Source: Siphonodentalium dalli (taxonomy: Eukaryota; Mollusca; Scaphopoda; Gadilida; Siphonodentaliidae). From it: a DNA stretch of 64,000 nucleotides. The notes below the pieces were generated by a model that saw only the letters and a program-made list of their open reading frames with translations, did no database searches and was not told the origin of the DNA. The position numbers and the translations under genes are program-made. This document shows positions 36,270 to 49,800 of the stretch, piece by piece; position 1 is the first letter of the stretch; each line of letters begins with the position of its first letter. Location: the NCBI GenBank assembly GCA_032622095.1, contig CP136066.1, forward strand, positions 207,536,978-207,600,977, given 5' to 3'.

Positions 36270-37300
36270 CAGACCACATCCAATCATCACCAAAATTCAC
36301 ATGGATTTTCGGGGTGACCTCTAGATGGGAGCCTCCTATTTTTACTGAAATTTTTGAAAAACATGGCCACCAGCAGCCATCTTGGATCTTTTTTTCGAAT
36401 TTCATTAAAAACATGGCTGCCATCTTTGATTTTTCTCCTTGTATGACTAAATACTTCGACACACCCTACAGGCCACCTCCCACATCCGATCATCACTAAA
36501 CTTCATATGGATCTTCAAAATTCGTTAAAAACATGGCCGACAGCAACCATCTTGGATTTAAAATTTGAAAATCCACCAACAACCCTGAAGCCCTTATTTA
36601 TTGGAAAATTGTTTGGAATATTTACAGGCATGTTTAGGATCACCTAGATGATAGCTATCAAATTTGAAAAATTTTCAATTGAAAACATGGCTACCGGCAG
36701 CTATCATGGCATGACTAAATCCTTTGGCACACCCCACAGACGACATCCCTCATCTGATTGTCACCAAACTTCATACCGGTACTCTCAGGTGCCTAATAAT
36801 CGTGATGGCCTAATAATAGTGATGTGTGGGGATTTAGGCTGAAATTAATAATAGTGATGGCAATTTCACTCTATGTCTCAATTCCAAATAATAGTGATCG
36901 TTGGGAATTTTCTCCAAAATTAATAATCGTGCTGACACTATTATTTGGCACCTGAGTGTACGGATCTTCAGGGTGAATTTTGTTTCGGTATTTCATTGTA
37001 AAACATGGCCACCAGCAGCCATCTTGGATTTCAAATTTGAATCCATCGGCACTCCCTGCAGCCCATATTTATTGGAGACCCGAATAGATTGAAGAAATGT
37101 GTTGTAAATTTACAGATAACATTTGAAATATTTTTGATTAAAAACATGGCTGCCAGCAGCCATCTTGTATTTTACTCTTTGCATGACTAAATCCTTTGTC
37201 ACAACCTGCAGGCCTCATCCGATCATCGCCAAACATCATAATGATCTTCGGGTGACCTCTAGATGGGAGTCAACAATGTTTCCGAAATAAAACAAAAAAC
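36270..37300 (+). repeat. Dispersed repeat I, about four tandem units
   Basis: Each unit has AAAACATGG(C/T)CxxCAGCAGCCATCTTGGAT-like sequence, a CATCCGATCATCACCAAACT block and GACCTCTAGATGGGAG. At 36785-36950 an internal stretch repeats TAATAATAGTGATGG-like motifs. Confidence 0.75.
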
Positions 37301-37512
37301 ATGGTCGCCAGCAGTCTGGGTGAACGTCGACTCTATATTTGAAATATAGAGTCTGGAGCTTATGTCACCAAAACCATTTCTATTCAGCGAAGAGCTTCCC
37401 CAAAATGACGTCACGGATTTAAAAAAAATACATAGATGATTGACAGGTGTCCTCACGTGTTATTTGTTGTGCTTCGCAATTGCAATGGCCTGTGTCGCGA
37501 CATAAACTTACA

Positions 37513-37707
37513 GCAGATAATATTTGTCGTGTGTGCGACTATTCTTTTTCGGGAGATGAACTCGCTGCATCAACCGGAAAGCTGCATCCGACAGCAAAAA
37601 ATAAGGTCGTCATCAAAAATGATGCTTTAGAACTATTTAAAAGCATAAAATTAAGTCATTTCCTCGGTGTTAACTTTCAGATGACTTTTTTACGACAAAT
37701 AATTTGA
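37513..37707 (+). other. Possible coding fragment with a CxxC motif
   Basis: After ACTTACAG at 37513 the frame reads NICRVCDYSFSGDELAAS and continues for about 60 residues with KNDALELFKSIK, to a stop after 37700. The amino-acid composition is more protein-like than in its surroundings, and CRVC could be half of a zinc site. It may be a pseudogene or transposon piece. I do not recognise the family. Confidence 0.25.
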
Positions 37708-38109
37708 TTTGCAAACCATGGTACAATAAAGTAAATCAAATACACGGACATGAGTGAGTTCTATTTATATTTATGGGAGGCCAAGTTGGTACCATGCGCA
37801 GGCCTATATATCAGGTCTAGCACATCCTTCAAATTAATCCGAATCGTACCGAATATATAATTTCGAAGCCATTGTTTCTGTCTCTCGATCGGAGAAATTC
37901 CGCTCTGTTACTCTGTTACTTTAGAGGTGACATTATGGGAGTCTCCGCCCACTAACACTTGTTTATTAACCCATACGGTTTCATTGGACGGAAAATAATT
38001 TACGCAATCAATCAGATTACGGAATCCCGAGGACTTGGAAATGAGATAGCGATGTTATCCGTCAGACCTAATATTCAATGTTGTAATGAATATTTAGGTA
38101 TGAGTTTAC

Positions 38110-38490
38110 TCAGACTGGGTCGCCAGTGGCCATCTCGAATTTTACTCTTTTTTTTATGACTAAAATCCTTTGGCACACCTACATGCCACAGCCCTCATCC
38201 AAACTTCATATGGTTCTTTGGTCGACATCCAATGGATGCTGTCCAATTCTTCTGAAATTTGTTAAAAAACATGGGCACCTGGAGTCATCTTAGATTTCGC
38301 ATTGGAATCCATTGGAACTCCCAGCTGCCCATATTTATTGGAGAAATGTTTACAATGAATTAAATTCATTTACCCAATACAATTCATTTGCTGAAACTTT
38401 TTGACTTTCCTTCTTTATTGACTGCTCAGCATAAAATGATCAATGCCTCACCAAGTTGAGCATCATTGACACTTTCATTGTTTAATTACT
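38110..38490 (+). repeat. Dispersed repeat I unit
   Basis: GGGTCGCCAGTGGCCATCTC through AAACATGGGCACCTGGAGTC to the end motif AAGTTGAGCATC.TTGACACTTTCATTG. This shows the usual 3' end of the repeat. Confidence 0.7.
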
Positions 38491-39123
38491 CTGTCGGTCA
38501 AACCCAATCGATCTTCCAGTCATTTCTTATGTAATGGTACAGGTAAAAATGCTTCCTGTGTTGTGTTACCACGTTCAATGCAAAAAGTATGAGATAACTC
38601 ATAGTCGGCAGCAGACGTGTTAAATTACATTCTTTATAGTGAATTTCTTTAGCTGATGGAAACATACTTTTGAGTACATACATGTACATTATTCAGGGGT
38701 GTGATTGGGTACTATTAAAAAATCTGAAACGTTATCGGCCAGCCGAGCGAAGCGAGGCGTAGCCAAACAGGCTGGGGGTCTGGGGCCCGCCTAGGTGCCC
38801 AGAAGCCCTAGGGTTTTTTATGCATTTTCCTGCAATCTAAGCCATTTCCTGGCATCTGAGACAGTTTCTGAAGTTGAGTTTTGTGATAAAAACTTTTCAA
38901 GATTGGCCTAAATCTCAATATAATGACACTTTATTAATATTTAGTTGAATCTGACTTTATTTTCAGTATTTAACAAACAAAAATATTCTCACCTAGTTCT
39001 TAGTGTCAGATCATCATCCAACATGATTTCCCAAATGAGCTTCTTCACACAATTCCATGTATTATTATAACTATAATACAATTACTCAGCTTCAGTTCAG
39101 TTCCATATATTTCAACAATCATA

Positions 39124-40400
39124 TCTATATATATAAAACCCGTCGTCTCTGTGTGTGTGTGTCTGTCTGTGTATAACTCGGTCATGCTTTTGGCGCGTTT
39201 ATAACTTTTCAACCGAGCGTCTAATATGGCCCAAATTTGGATCACGGCTTGCACTGTGTCGTAAAAGATGACTCACCAAGTTTCACGCCGATTGGCCAAA
39301 GAAAACCTGAGAACGAACATGGTACCAAAATGCTGTATTTGCACTCAAGTAGACACTCTTTCTAACAACGTTTGTCGAAAATGACGTCATATGACGTCGC
39401 ACGCAAACCCACACTTGCTTTGCTATTGTAGACAAAACTTCCATTCGCTCTACCAATTAGCGTTCTTGGAAATAGGCGCTAAATTAAATATAAGTAACGA
39501 ATGTTGATTTAGTCATGGAAGTGCATGTATTAGTAGTGTGGTGAAGAGTCGAGACTAGAAAGCTGTACCATCGTTGGGAATGGGTGCTAATATGGTACTT
39601 TAATTTGCCAGTTCGGTGTGAACATAAGTAAAGAATGTGTGGAATTGAAGGAGTACCGGTATACCTGGAAGCTTGCGAATGGACACAGTCTGACCTCCCT
39701 CCAGCGGGGACCATTCAGTAGATTTGCCGGAACTCGGTTAGAATAACCACATTCCCGGGCCGGGACTAATACAGTGTAAACAATACCGTTGACGCTAATT
39801 AATGCTCTTTTAATCTTTCAGTTGAGTGCAAATCTGATCAAAGAATGTTTAAAATATCAAAATGTGCGCGAAGCGCGCGCTGTTTAAGATCATATAATGT
39901 GCGCGAAGCGCACAAAGGGGTCGCAGGCCCCTCCACTGCTAAATAAAGGCTCCCGAATGGAGCCTGTCTCAGTTAGTATATAGTAATAAAGAAAAGTATC
40001 TTGATTGTTGCGTTTCATATGTGCGTGCATATATGTGGGTTTGGGAGAGGGGGTTGAATACAGGTTCCCAAGGGGGGTCCGTTTAAGATCAAAATGTGCT
40101 GCAAGCCCCCTTTGTCGCCGAATAAAGGCTCCCGAAATGTTTCAGTATACTATATAGTAATATTTAAAGTAATATGCTGATTTTGTTTAGTTCAATGTGT
40201 GCATGCATATAGGGCCTAAATATATAGGCTGGATGTGTGGAAATACAGGTTTTAGTGAAATAAAGTGTTCCCTCGCGCATCCAGTGACAAGAAAAGAGAA
40301 GCATGACCATTCCATTTCTAATATAGAAATGAGAATTTGTTCACTAGAAAGTAACAAAGAACATGATATACCCGTCATTTTGTGACGGGCAATCCCCTAG
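39124..40400 (+). mobile_element. Helitron-like element, non-autonomous
   Basis: 5' end TCTATATATATAAAACCCG, then a GTGTGT/CTGTCTG tract. The 3' end is the hairpin CCCGTCATTTTGTGACGGG followed by a short tail and CTAG, with A before and T after the element and no target duplication. These are Helitron/Helentron hallmarks. Internal GCGCGAAGCGCGC repeats and ATAAAGGCTCCCGAA recur. No Rep/helicase is present. Confidence 0.8.
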
Positions 40401-40789
40401 TATATATATATTACACTATTCAATATTGTACACACAAATAACACTTGATCAGCAGTTACTTCACTCTCTTTGCACATGATGATATGGCTGGCAGTTTTCT
40501 TTTAATTCTAGATTGGAAACTATTTCTTGCCTCTCTGGAAGATTTCACACATAGTTCCCTTGCCTTCTTCTTATTAAGAATATTTGCTTTTTTGATGCAC
40601 AGATCACCTTTCTTCTTTTCCAATTCATCACTTAAGCTCTGCTCGATGTCTCCTTGATGCCAAAGTTATATTCTAGCAGAGTCTGGCAATATTTATTGTA
40701 TATAATTTGCATTGTCATCATGCTACATTATGCAATTACAGAACTGATACATGATTTTCCTCTTTTCAGAACTGACAAACTTAGTTGGT

Positions 40790-40847
40790 ATGGACAGCAG
40801 AACTTTGGAAAATATGATAGTTGCACCAGGACCTATTCAAGAGACAG
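40790..40847 (+). CDS. Rel: Rel coding exon 1 (start)
   Basis: The exon probably begins at 40770 after cctcttttcag. ATG at 40790 opens [19 protein letters not shown], with donor acag|gtcaga. The twenty bases before the ATG are open in frame, so this could be an internal exon of a longer protein. A short N-terminus before the Rel domain fits the class, so I take the ATG as the likely start with a 5' UTR exon farther upstream. Confidence 0.75.
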
Positions 40848-43800
40848 GTCAGAATACAATTGTAACACAACTTTATTTTAAAGGTGGTCTATCCATTTGT
40901 AAACATATCCTATATAGTTACCGGGGCATAAAATATTAGATATGAATTGAAGACCCCTGTCTGGAAATGCTTCTATCGATTAATATTGATTATATTTGGA
41001 ATATTTTCTGGTGATAACAAATGTGTGGTTGTTTAGCTAACGAATAGTGGTTACTGTTAACACAGAGACCATAATTTTGTGTGTGTAATATTGTCACAAA
41101 TAAACGTTAATAAATAGACTCATTATTTGCTTATAACTATTGAATAAAACAATACAAAATGATCAATCTGGGACATTTGATGTTCGGAGTGTAGCTATGT
41201 GAACACCCTAATGATCTCTATCGCTATATGGTATCAACTGAATGGTATGTTCTAAAAATAGAACACTAAAGTGTCCCATTTAATCATCTCACTTTATAAT
41301 AAAATATTTAAAAATAAAATCAAAATTAATTTATAGAAACATTTCCGGACAAGGGTCTTCAATTCCTATTTATTATTTTATACCCACGAAAATATTTAAA
41401 AATTGTTATATGAAGAGATAATCCATCTTTAAGCTGCTTGAAAGTTTGCCAGCATGTTTTTCCCTGAATCTGATATCACTTTTAGTACAATTTTATTTTA
41501 AAATACAAAATATGAATACTTGCATCAAAGTTCTTTGAAATCGTACAGTACACAGAGTTTTAAAAAGATGTCCATTTGAGTGGGGGGAAAGTAGATGCAG
41601 GAGTGAGAAATTAATAAAAAAATAAATAAATTATATATATATATATCACCAACCCAACAGTGAAATAGTGAAACTGTAATTAAATATTATTACATTTTTT
41701 AAAACGAACTTTAAATAGTGGAAAATAAGGAGAACGATTTTCTAACCTGCATGCTCCATATGTTATATACATGTAACATAACATTATATTTTTTTATTAT
41801 TATTGCAATATGGGAAAAAAAGTTCTAGGATGGGTTCGTAAACCAGGCCATCAACCCTTCCATGACTGGAGCTTCCTGAAATTTTTTGAAAAACCCTGTG
41901 CCAATGTGTTCTCTTATTCTCTTATATATGCGAGTCTCTCATGTGGAGCCTTGCATATTTTAGAGATTGCATCGCTTAACAATATTTACTTATGATTACT
42001 TATATATTTACCTTGACCTTGTAAGCCAATGCATTCTCTTAAATATGGGAGACTCCCATATATAAGAGAATGCACTGGCACAGGATCTTTAATGCTGCAA
42101 CAGCGCAACTCCCGTCATGAAAGGGTTAAATTGCTGTTGCCTTACATGTATTTATATCATATTTGTGAATTTTACAGAGCATATGGCTAGTTACAAGACA
42201 TCAAAAGGAAAAGTGATTGATACACCAACACATTCTATGACAAGACCAGAGATCGTTAGTAACGTGTATACAGAGATAGTTGAACAGCCGAAATCCGGAG
42301 CTTTGAGGTTTCGTTATGAGTGTGAAGGGCGGTCTGCCGGTAGCACACCTGGTGTTAAAAGTACGACTGATAAAAAGACATACCCAACAATAAAGGTAAG
42401 TACCGATGAATACTAATTCTCAATGTGTACAGTAATCGACTCCTTAACCACAGCAGAATTATGGGTAATGTTTCAGGGAGAGCTTTCCGATGAATGCAAC
42501 AAGCCATATTTCCGACTAAATCCTAAAAATTACCCATAATTCTGCTTTCGTTAAGGAGTCGATTATTTAGAGCATTACTGTAGGTGATATGATTGCAATT
42601 TCTGTCTATCAGCATCATACATGGAGAGATTAAAATAAATGAGGCAGTTTTTGAGAAGACTGACTCTACTTTGACTTTATTTCCAAACTATCATTGTGGA
42701 TATTTTTTTTATTTATTCTCGATGCATGTTATGACTGGTTTTGATAATATTATGAATTCCCTTATGAATAGGCTGTCGGGTAAGCAAAAATAAAGATTGT
42801 TTTTTAGGCTTTATCAAAGAGCTATACATGACAATGACACATATTGAATGAGGGCATTTAATACCCTTTCCCATTAAATTTCATATTCATTCACAGATTT
42901 TAAATTGTTAAAATTACACCCTGTACTTGTAAAGTAGATGAAATAATTTGTAATACATTTTATGGTATACTTTTTGCTTTTTACAGATTCACAACTATAA
43001 AGGTGTTGCAGTAGTTGTCGTGTCATGTGTTACCAAGGACACGCCTCCACGGCCACACCCACACTCACTGGTAGGCAAGGACTGCAAAATGGGAGTGTGT
43101 ACAGTCAAAGTCAGAGATGCAGATTTAGTGACGTAAGGCCACTCAAGAAAAAAATATTTATTGTTCCCGAGTCTGAAATTTTATTGAAGTATATCATTCT
43201 GTAAATACAAAATTGATCGATAGTTTTTGGCCCTGGGCCTGAATTCTATTGAAGTAAGGCCAAATATCTTAAAAATTCTGTGTTCTCAGGCACCTCCCTT
43301 GTCACTCAGGCTCTTCCCTCATCACTCAGGCACCTCCCTCGTCACTGAAATGTTCTTATAAAAAGCATCATCAAATAATTTTTCAATATTTTCTGTTATA
43401 AATATTGGAATTGAACAACGAAAATAAATTTTTGTTTTCTTTTTGAAAATCTATTTTCCAGATTTTGAGAAAAAATATAAATAGAGAGCCTCCCTCCCTC
43501 ATCTCAAAATTGAGATCTAATTGCTTGCCTGAGAACACCAAAATTTTATTTTAATGGCCTAAGTTATTCAGTAAATTCAAAACTGAGCTCAGTCGTATCA
43601 TTACATAACATTCAAAACATTTAACTGTTGGTAGAACTTATACATCTTAATCTGAATTTAGCATTTCGACAAATATCAGCATAATGGTCACAGGGCTTAC
43701 CAGCTTAGCCAAAAATGACAGGTTTATAGAGCAATGAAAATTTTATTTATATGATTCACATGTTCTACCAGGGCAAATATGATACAAATATGTGTTAAAA

Positions 43801-46800
43801 TATAACTAAAATGTTCATATATTTGTTAAAAACATAGCTACTAGCGGCCATCTTGCATGACTACAGCCAACACTTTTACACTATCCAATCGATCCTATGG
43901 CTCTTCGTGTTGACCTCTGGTATTAAGAATTTAAACTTTCCGCATTCATTATCGCTCCATTTTAATGTATGATATTATCCCCTCTCCAAGTTGAGCTACA
44001 GTGTCACTGACACTTTCATTTCAGCTTCCCTCATCTCGGGATTCAATGCGTGAAAAAGAAGGATGTCGATGAGGCACTTAGACTACGAAAAGAAATTAAC
44101 GTTGATCCATTTCAAAGTAGGTTTCCTTATATTTCATGTGATGTGAGTAATTATAATCTACCTCACTGAACTAACCACTTTATATGATAGCCATAGGAAT
44201 CTTGTAACCCTTCCATGATTGGAGCTTTCTGAAATTCTGTGAAAACCCTATGCCAGTGCATTCTCTTATACTGGTATATGCGAGTCTACCATATGGAGCC
44301 TCGCATATATAAGAGAATACATTGGCCTAACAATATTTACCTTGACATTGTAAGCCAGTGCATTCTCTTATATATACGAGTCTACCATAGGGAGCCTCGC
44401 ATATATAAGAGAATACATTGGCCTAACAATATTTACCTTGATATTGTAAGCCAGTGCATTCTCTTATATATGCGAGTCTACCATAGGGAGCCTCGCATAT
44501 ATAAGAGAATACATTGGCCTAACAATATTTACCTTGACATTGTAAGCCAGTGCATTCTCTTATATATGAGAGTCTACCATAGGGAGCCTCGCATATATAA
44601 GAGAATACAATGTCCTAACAATATTTACCTTGACATTGTAAGCCAGTACATTCTCTTATATATGCGAGTCTACCATAGGGAGCCTCGCATATATAAGAGA
44701 ATACAATGGCCTAACAGTATTTATCTTTACATTGTAAGCCAGTGCATTCTCTTATATATGCGAGTCTACCATGGAGAGCCTCGCATATACAAGAGAATAC
44801 AATGGCCTAACAGTATTTACCTTGACATTGTAAGCCAGTGCATTCTCTTATATATGCGAGTCTACCATAGGGAGCCTCACATATATAAAAGAATACATAG
44901 GCCTAACAATATTTACCGTGACATAGTAAGCCAGTGCATTCTCTTATATATGCGAGCTGCCTGTGGGAGACTCATATATAAGAGAATGCACTGGCACAGG
45001 ATCTTGAATGCCGCACCAGCGCAGCTCCTGTAATGAAAGGGTTAAACTTCCTCTATCAATTAATATTTATTTTATATCAATATTTTCTTATATAATGCGA
45101 TAATCAAACAAAATGTCATTGCGGGATAGACCTATGTCCGGTTACACTTTCATATGCGCCAAAGTGAAATGAGATGGCAAATGATCTAAATGAACCTTAA
45201 ACAGTTCATTATTGAATCAACTATTACAGTCACCATAAGTGTTTTGACAAGAGGGACGCGTGCAAATTTGAGCACCCATGAATTGAAAATTACGAGTGCA
45301 TACGGGTGCAAGAGCAATCGCTCCCAACTCTGGGGAAGGACAGGGGTCATGGATTCATAATTATTATTTTATACCCAGGAAACTATGTTTAACTTGTTAT
45401 AGGAAGAGATAGAGCATCTTTAAAGTGATGTTGAAAACTCAGTCAGGGTGTTCACAAGAGAGAAGTGATTAACCCTTTCATGGCGGGAGCTGCGCTGGTG
45501 CAGCATTAAAGATCCTGTGCCAGTGCATTCTCTTATATATGTGAGTCTCCCATAGGGAGCCTCGCATATAATAGAATGCACCGGCTTACAAGGTCTATGT
45601 AAATATTGATAGGCCAATGTGTTCTCTTATATATGCGAGGCTCCTGTAGGAGACTCGCATATTTAAGAGCATGCATTGGCACAGAGTTTTCGCAAAACTT
45701 CAGGAAGCTGCAGTTATGGAAGGGTTAATCTTGCCCAAAGTAGTTATTTTCATTAATTTTACTAGGGCTGCAACGATAAACTTGGTCATGATATGATACG
45801 ATTCATATCACGATTAGTGCTGGGACGGTTGTCCGGATAACCCCACAAGTTCACAACACATGCCTGTTTGATCACCGGCGGCTTTTCTAGACATGAAACC
45901 AACAACTACACCCTGTGTCAGTCTGTGAATCACTTGCTACACATTCAATGCCTATTTCCTTTGGCGGCATCACATGATGTTCCGGCTGCACGCGCACCGC
46001 GGCATACATCAAAGCAATCAAATCTAGACGTTTACTACGTCATCAATAGTATGTCTGTTTTCTTGAAACTGACACCCCCCTTGTCATTACCATCAGTTCA
46101 TCTCAAAGCGATGACAGAAGTCCTACAAAAACTGAAATTGAATGTTTGGGGACATTTAGTCCTAATTGGAGATGACGAAAAAAAAATAAGAAATGGGCAG
46201 TATGCAAGGCCTGCCGAACGCGATTCGTCTATTCTTGATCAACATCCAATATGAAGTTGCACATCCAGAAAAACATGCACAGGCCTACTGGGAGTGGGAA
46301 TTCAGAGTATATCTAGTGATGTGTTCGATAACTTTATTTCCTAAACACTGGCTGGGGCTTGCGTAATGAATCACGGCGATTTAATTTTGTTTGAATTTGT
46401 TTATTAAATAATTGAAGTAACATTGTGTAGCCACTGTGGTTAATACATACCTGCCTATACACAAACACTAGTAAACATTACTATAAAACAAAAGTATACC
46501 TACCTTCAGTACCTTGTTTGGGCTAATCGTGCCCGGGATATAAACATTGCAAGTGAGGCACTATATTTCGTCGTTGAAGGTTTTGCGAGCACGCGTTGTT
46601 TATGCGATGCAGAACTCCCGTAAACATCGATATACTAGCGCACCACTAATATATATTATATTTTAGTTTGTTTGGGTTCAAAACTTAATTATTAATTATT
46701 TGATCGCCGTAGCGGGAACGCATTGTACGACCAAGACGCCGTTTGTAATCGCATGTATATCAACGTTTCCGAGACGCGTAATAAACGCTTGTTTTGGCGA

Positions 46801-49800
46801 TATAGTGAACAGTGTATTCAATCTCGTACTTAGGGTAATGCTGGTCGCAGTTAACTGGTTATGGTTAGGTTAATGCCCGTGGTTAACCAGTTAGGAAAAA
46901 ACCCCAACTGTCCCAGCACTAATCACGATACACTTCAATTAATTTTTCCAAATGAATACCGCCTGAATTATCAGAAGCAACAAGTTTATAACTGGAGGTA
47001 GATTTCATTTTAAACTAAAATCGAGTTTAATTGTTGGCCAGATGAGTCAAATATGCATAGTATACATGTAAACTTGAGGGATAATTGCAGGTTTTGCTTT
47101 TTGACATTAGCCCATCCTTGGACATTACTTGTTTTTCTGTATCGCGATATACATGACACGATACAATACACGTATCATTTGAAAGTGTATTGGGATACAT
47201 TGAATTCATGATGAATCGTTGCAGCTCTAAATTTTATATCCAAAAGGTCAGAAAACAGGGCCAATTTTACAAAGGAATCACATGCAGTGATTCGTGTTGA
47301 CACAGTCATTGGTGCATGTGTATCAACCAATAATTCGTCCCGAACAAAGACGTAAATATTTACATTCCTACGTAGTTCAGACGTTGTGTTCTCTGAAATG
47401 GTACTGTCGATGTTGTGGGAATTATTGCTACATTCTTCCAGTGGATATTTAAGCCGGGTACTAACATTCTTATGCACAAGCCTTGAAATAGTGTGCCTGT
47501 CATTTGCAGAATGAGGTCCCCAGAGGGTGAATTTAGTGATGCTACCCCGCATAGCGGGTTAGCATCACCAAATTCACCCTCTGGGAACCTCATTCTGCTG
47601 AGTTGTAAGCAGAATGAGGTCCCCAGAGGGTGAATTTGGTGATGCTAACCCGCTATGCGGGGTAGCATCACTAAATTCACCCTCTGGGGACCTCATTCTG
47701 CAAATGACAGACACACTATTTCAAGGCTGGCTTGTGCACTCATTTGGTGACATTTTAGGGCTAGATTGAATCCGTTTATCTCATGAAAGAATATGAATTA
47801 CCATAACGTACCAATAACATAGTCAGTCACCCATGAAACCCCCACCTTTTTTAGGTGAATTTGTAATGGCGTTTATTTTTTTCCAGCTGGGTTTGACTCT
47901 AAGCCAAACTCCATCGACTTTAGTGTGGTTCGACTTTGCTTCCAAGTCTTCTTGCCAGACGAGACCGGCAAAATAACAAGGATTGTACAGCCAGTGGTGT
48001 CAAACCCAATACATGATAAGAGTAAGTACTGTTTTCCGGATTTTCCATTTTAGAGTTATTCATCTTTGTTTATGTGGAAATGGTTTTGTTTGTCCGTATG
48101 TGCAGATATTCACTACTATGAGGGCATTCAACGGAGTGTTCAATCCTTTTTTCTGGATTTTCCATTCTAGAGTTATTCATCTTTGTTAATTTGGTTTTTA
48201 CTTGTAGAAGCATTCAAGGATCTGATTATCTGCCGAGTCGATAAAACGTCGGGCAAATCCAAAGGGGGAGATGAAGTCTTCTTACTCTGTGAAAAAATTA
48301 ATAAAGGTATGTTATGTCCAAATATTGATAACCGTGACATTGCCGAGAACTGTGCTGGTATTGAATACATTGTGCTTATTAGTCATTACCGGTGGTATAT
48401 GATCCACTTCATTAACATAACAATTACAACAGCCAATACCTGAAAGTACCAACGACAGCAGTTAACCAGCACCCGGTCAATAGGTCATATTACAGAATAC
48501 TTCCACTGATCAATGTGATTAATATTAGGTACGATTAACCGATTATAGTCGATTATTGATGACCGATTATCAAAATCAATAATCGTAGCACCTCTACAAT
48601 GATTGATCACGATCAGTTGTGATGTGCTACATATTTCTTTGTTATATGTGACCCGCCATATCAAATCCTGCCGTAAGTCGGGATTTTTTTTACCCTGTGC
48701 CAATGCATTCTCTTATATATGCGAGTCGACCATAGAGAATGCATTGGCCTAACAATTTTTTACAATTTTAATAATTTGTTCTTGTATTCTTTAACAATTT
48801 TATAATTTTACCCATACATATGCAGAGCCCCAGACAAACATGAGCAGACGACACTCTTGTATATGCTTCTATATATGTGTGGGGCTCCCTGCAGGGTAAT
48901 GGATGTTTTTTATTTTATGTCCTAAAAATTGTAAGAAACATTTATTTAAAAAACATGATAATAAATTGTTAGGCCAATGCATTCTCTTATATATGCGAGG
49001 CGACCTATGGTCGACTCGCATATACAAGAGAATGCATTGGCACAGGGTAAAAAAATCCCGACTTACGACTGGATTTGATATGGCGGGTCACATATTAATT
49101 GCGACGGCACTTCAGTATTCTGATATTAATTTCTTGGTATTAACCCTTCCATGACTCGAGCTTCCTCAATTTTTGCGAAAATCCTGTGTCAATGCATTCT
49201 CTTATATATGTGAGTCGCCCATAGGGAACCTCGCATATATAAGAGAATACATTGGCCTAACAATATTTACCCTGATCATGTAAGCCAGTGCATTCTCTTA
49301 AATATGCGAGGCGCCCTAGGGGCGAATCGCATATACACATGTATAAGATAATGTACTGTCACAGGGTCTTTAATGCTGCACCACCACAGCTCCCATCATG
49401 AAAAGGTTAAATCACAAGAAAACATTAATTGTAACACTTTTCATAAATATTCTGGTAATGAATAAAATTTGGACACCACAAGAACTTTGGATGATTTTAG
49501 GTGATACACCGATACGATATCATTCATAGAAGTTGTTACTTGTTAGTTGAGCGAAATTCTAATAAATTGATATTGACATTGTGCCTTGCAGGGCTTTAAC
49601 GTCATTTGCAGAATGAGGTCCCTAGAGGGTGAATTTAATGAAGCTATCCCACACAGCAGGCTAGCATCACCAAACGCACCCTCTGGGAGTCTCATCCTGC
49701 TTCTGCTCATTCAGGCCTAAGCAGAATGAGGTCCCAGAGGGCGAATTTGGTGATACTAGCCCCCTATGCGGGATAGCATCACTAAATTCACCCTCTGGGG

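Larger units (their letters stand above)
19711..40769. other. 21-kb intergenic region, no gene recognised
   Basis: Between the two genes I find only short open frames without family resemblance. The identifiable content is tandem repeats (19905-21010), a family E element (21871), nested inverted-repeat elements (23739), two family A MITEs (25647, 26157), duplicated blocks (27270-30803), repeat I units (34850-38490), a Helitron (39124) and possible regulatory sequences (33253-33330, 35470-35510). Non-coding RNAs or first exons could be missed without transcripts. Confidence 0.7.

Noticed and set aside
44239..45033. 264-codon open frame with a 32-residue repeat
   Set aside because: It is the translation of a tandem array of MITE palindromes; the same peptide appears wherever the palindrome occurs, on both strands. 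No start context, splice signals or conserved domain.
45868..46254. 128-codon open frame inside the inner hAT-like element
   Set aside because: No hAT dimerisation or zinc-finger motif is visible, and it covers only a third of the element; more likely chance.
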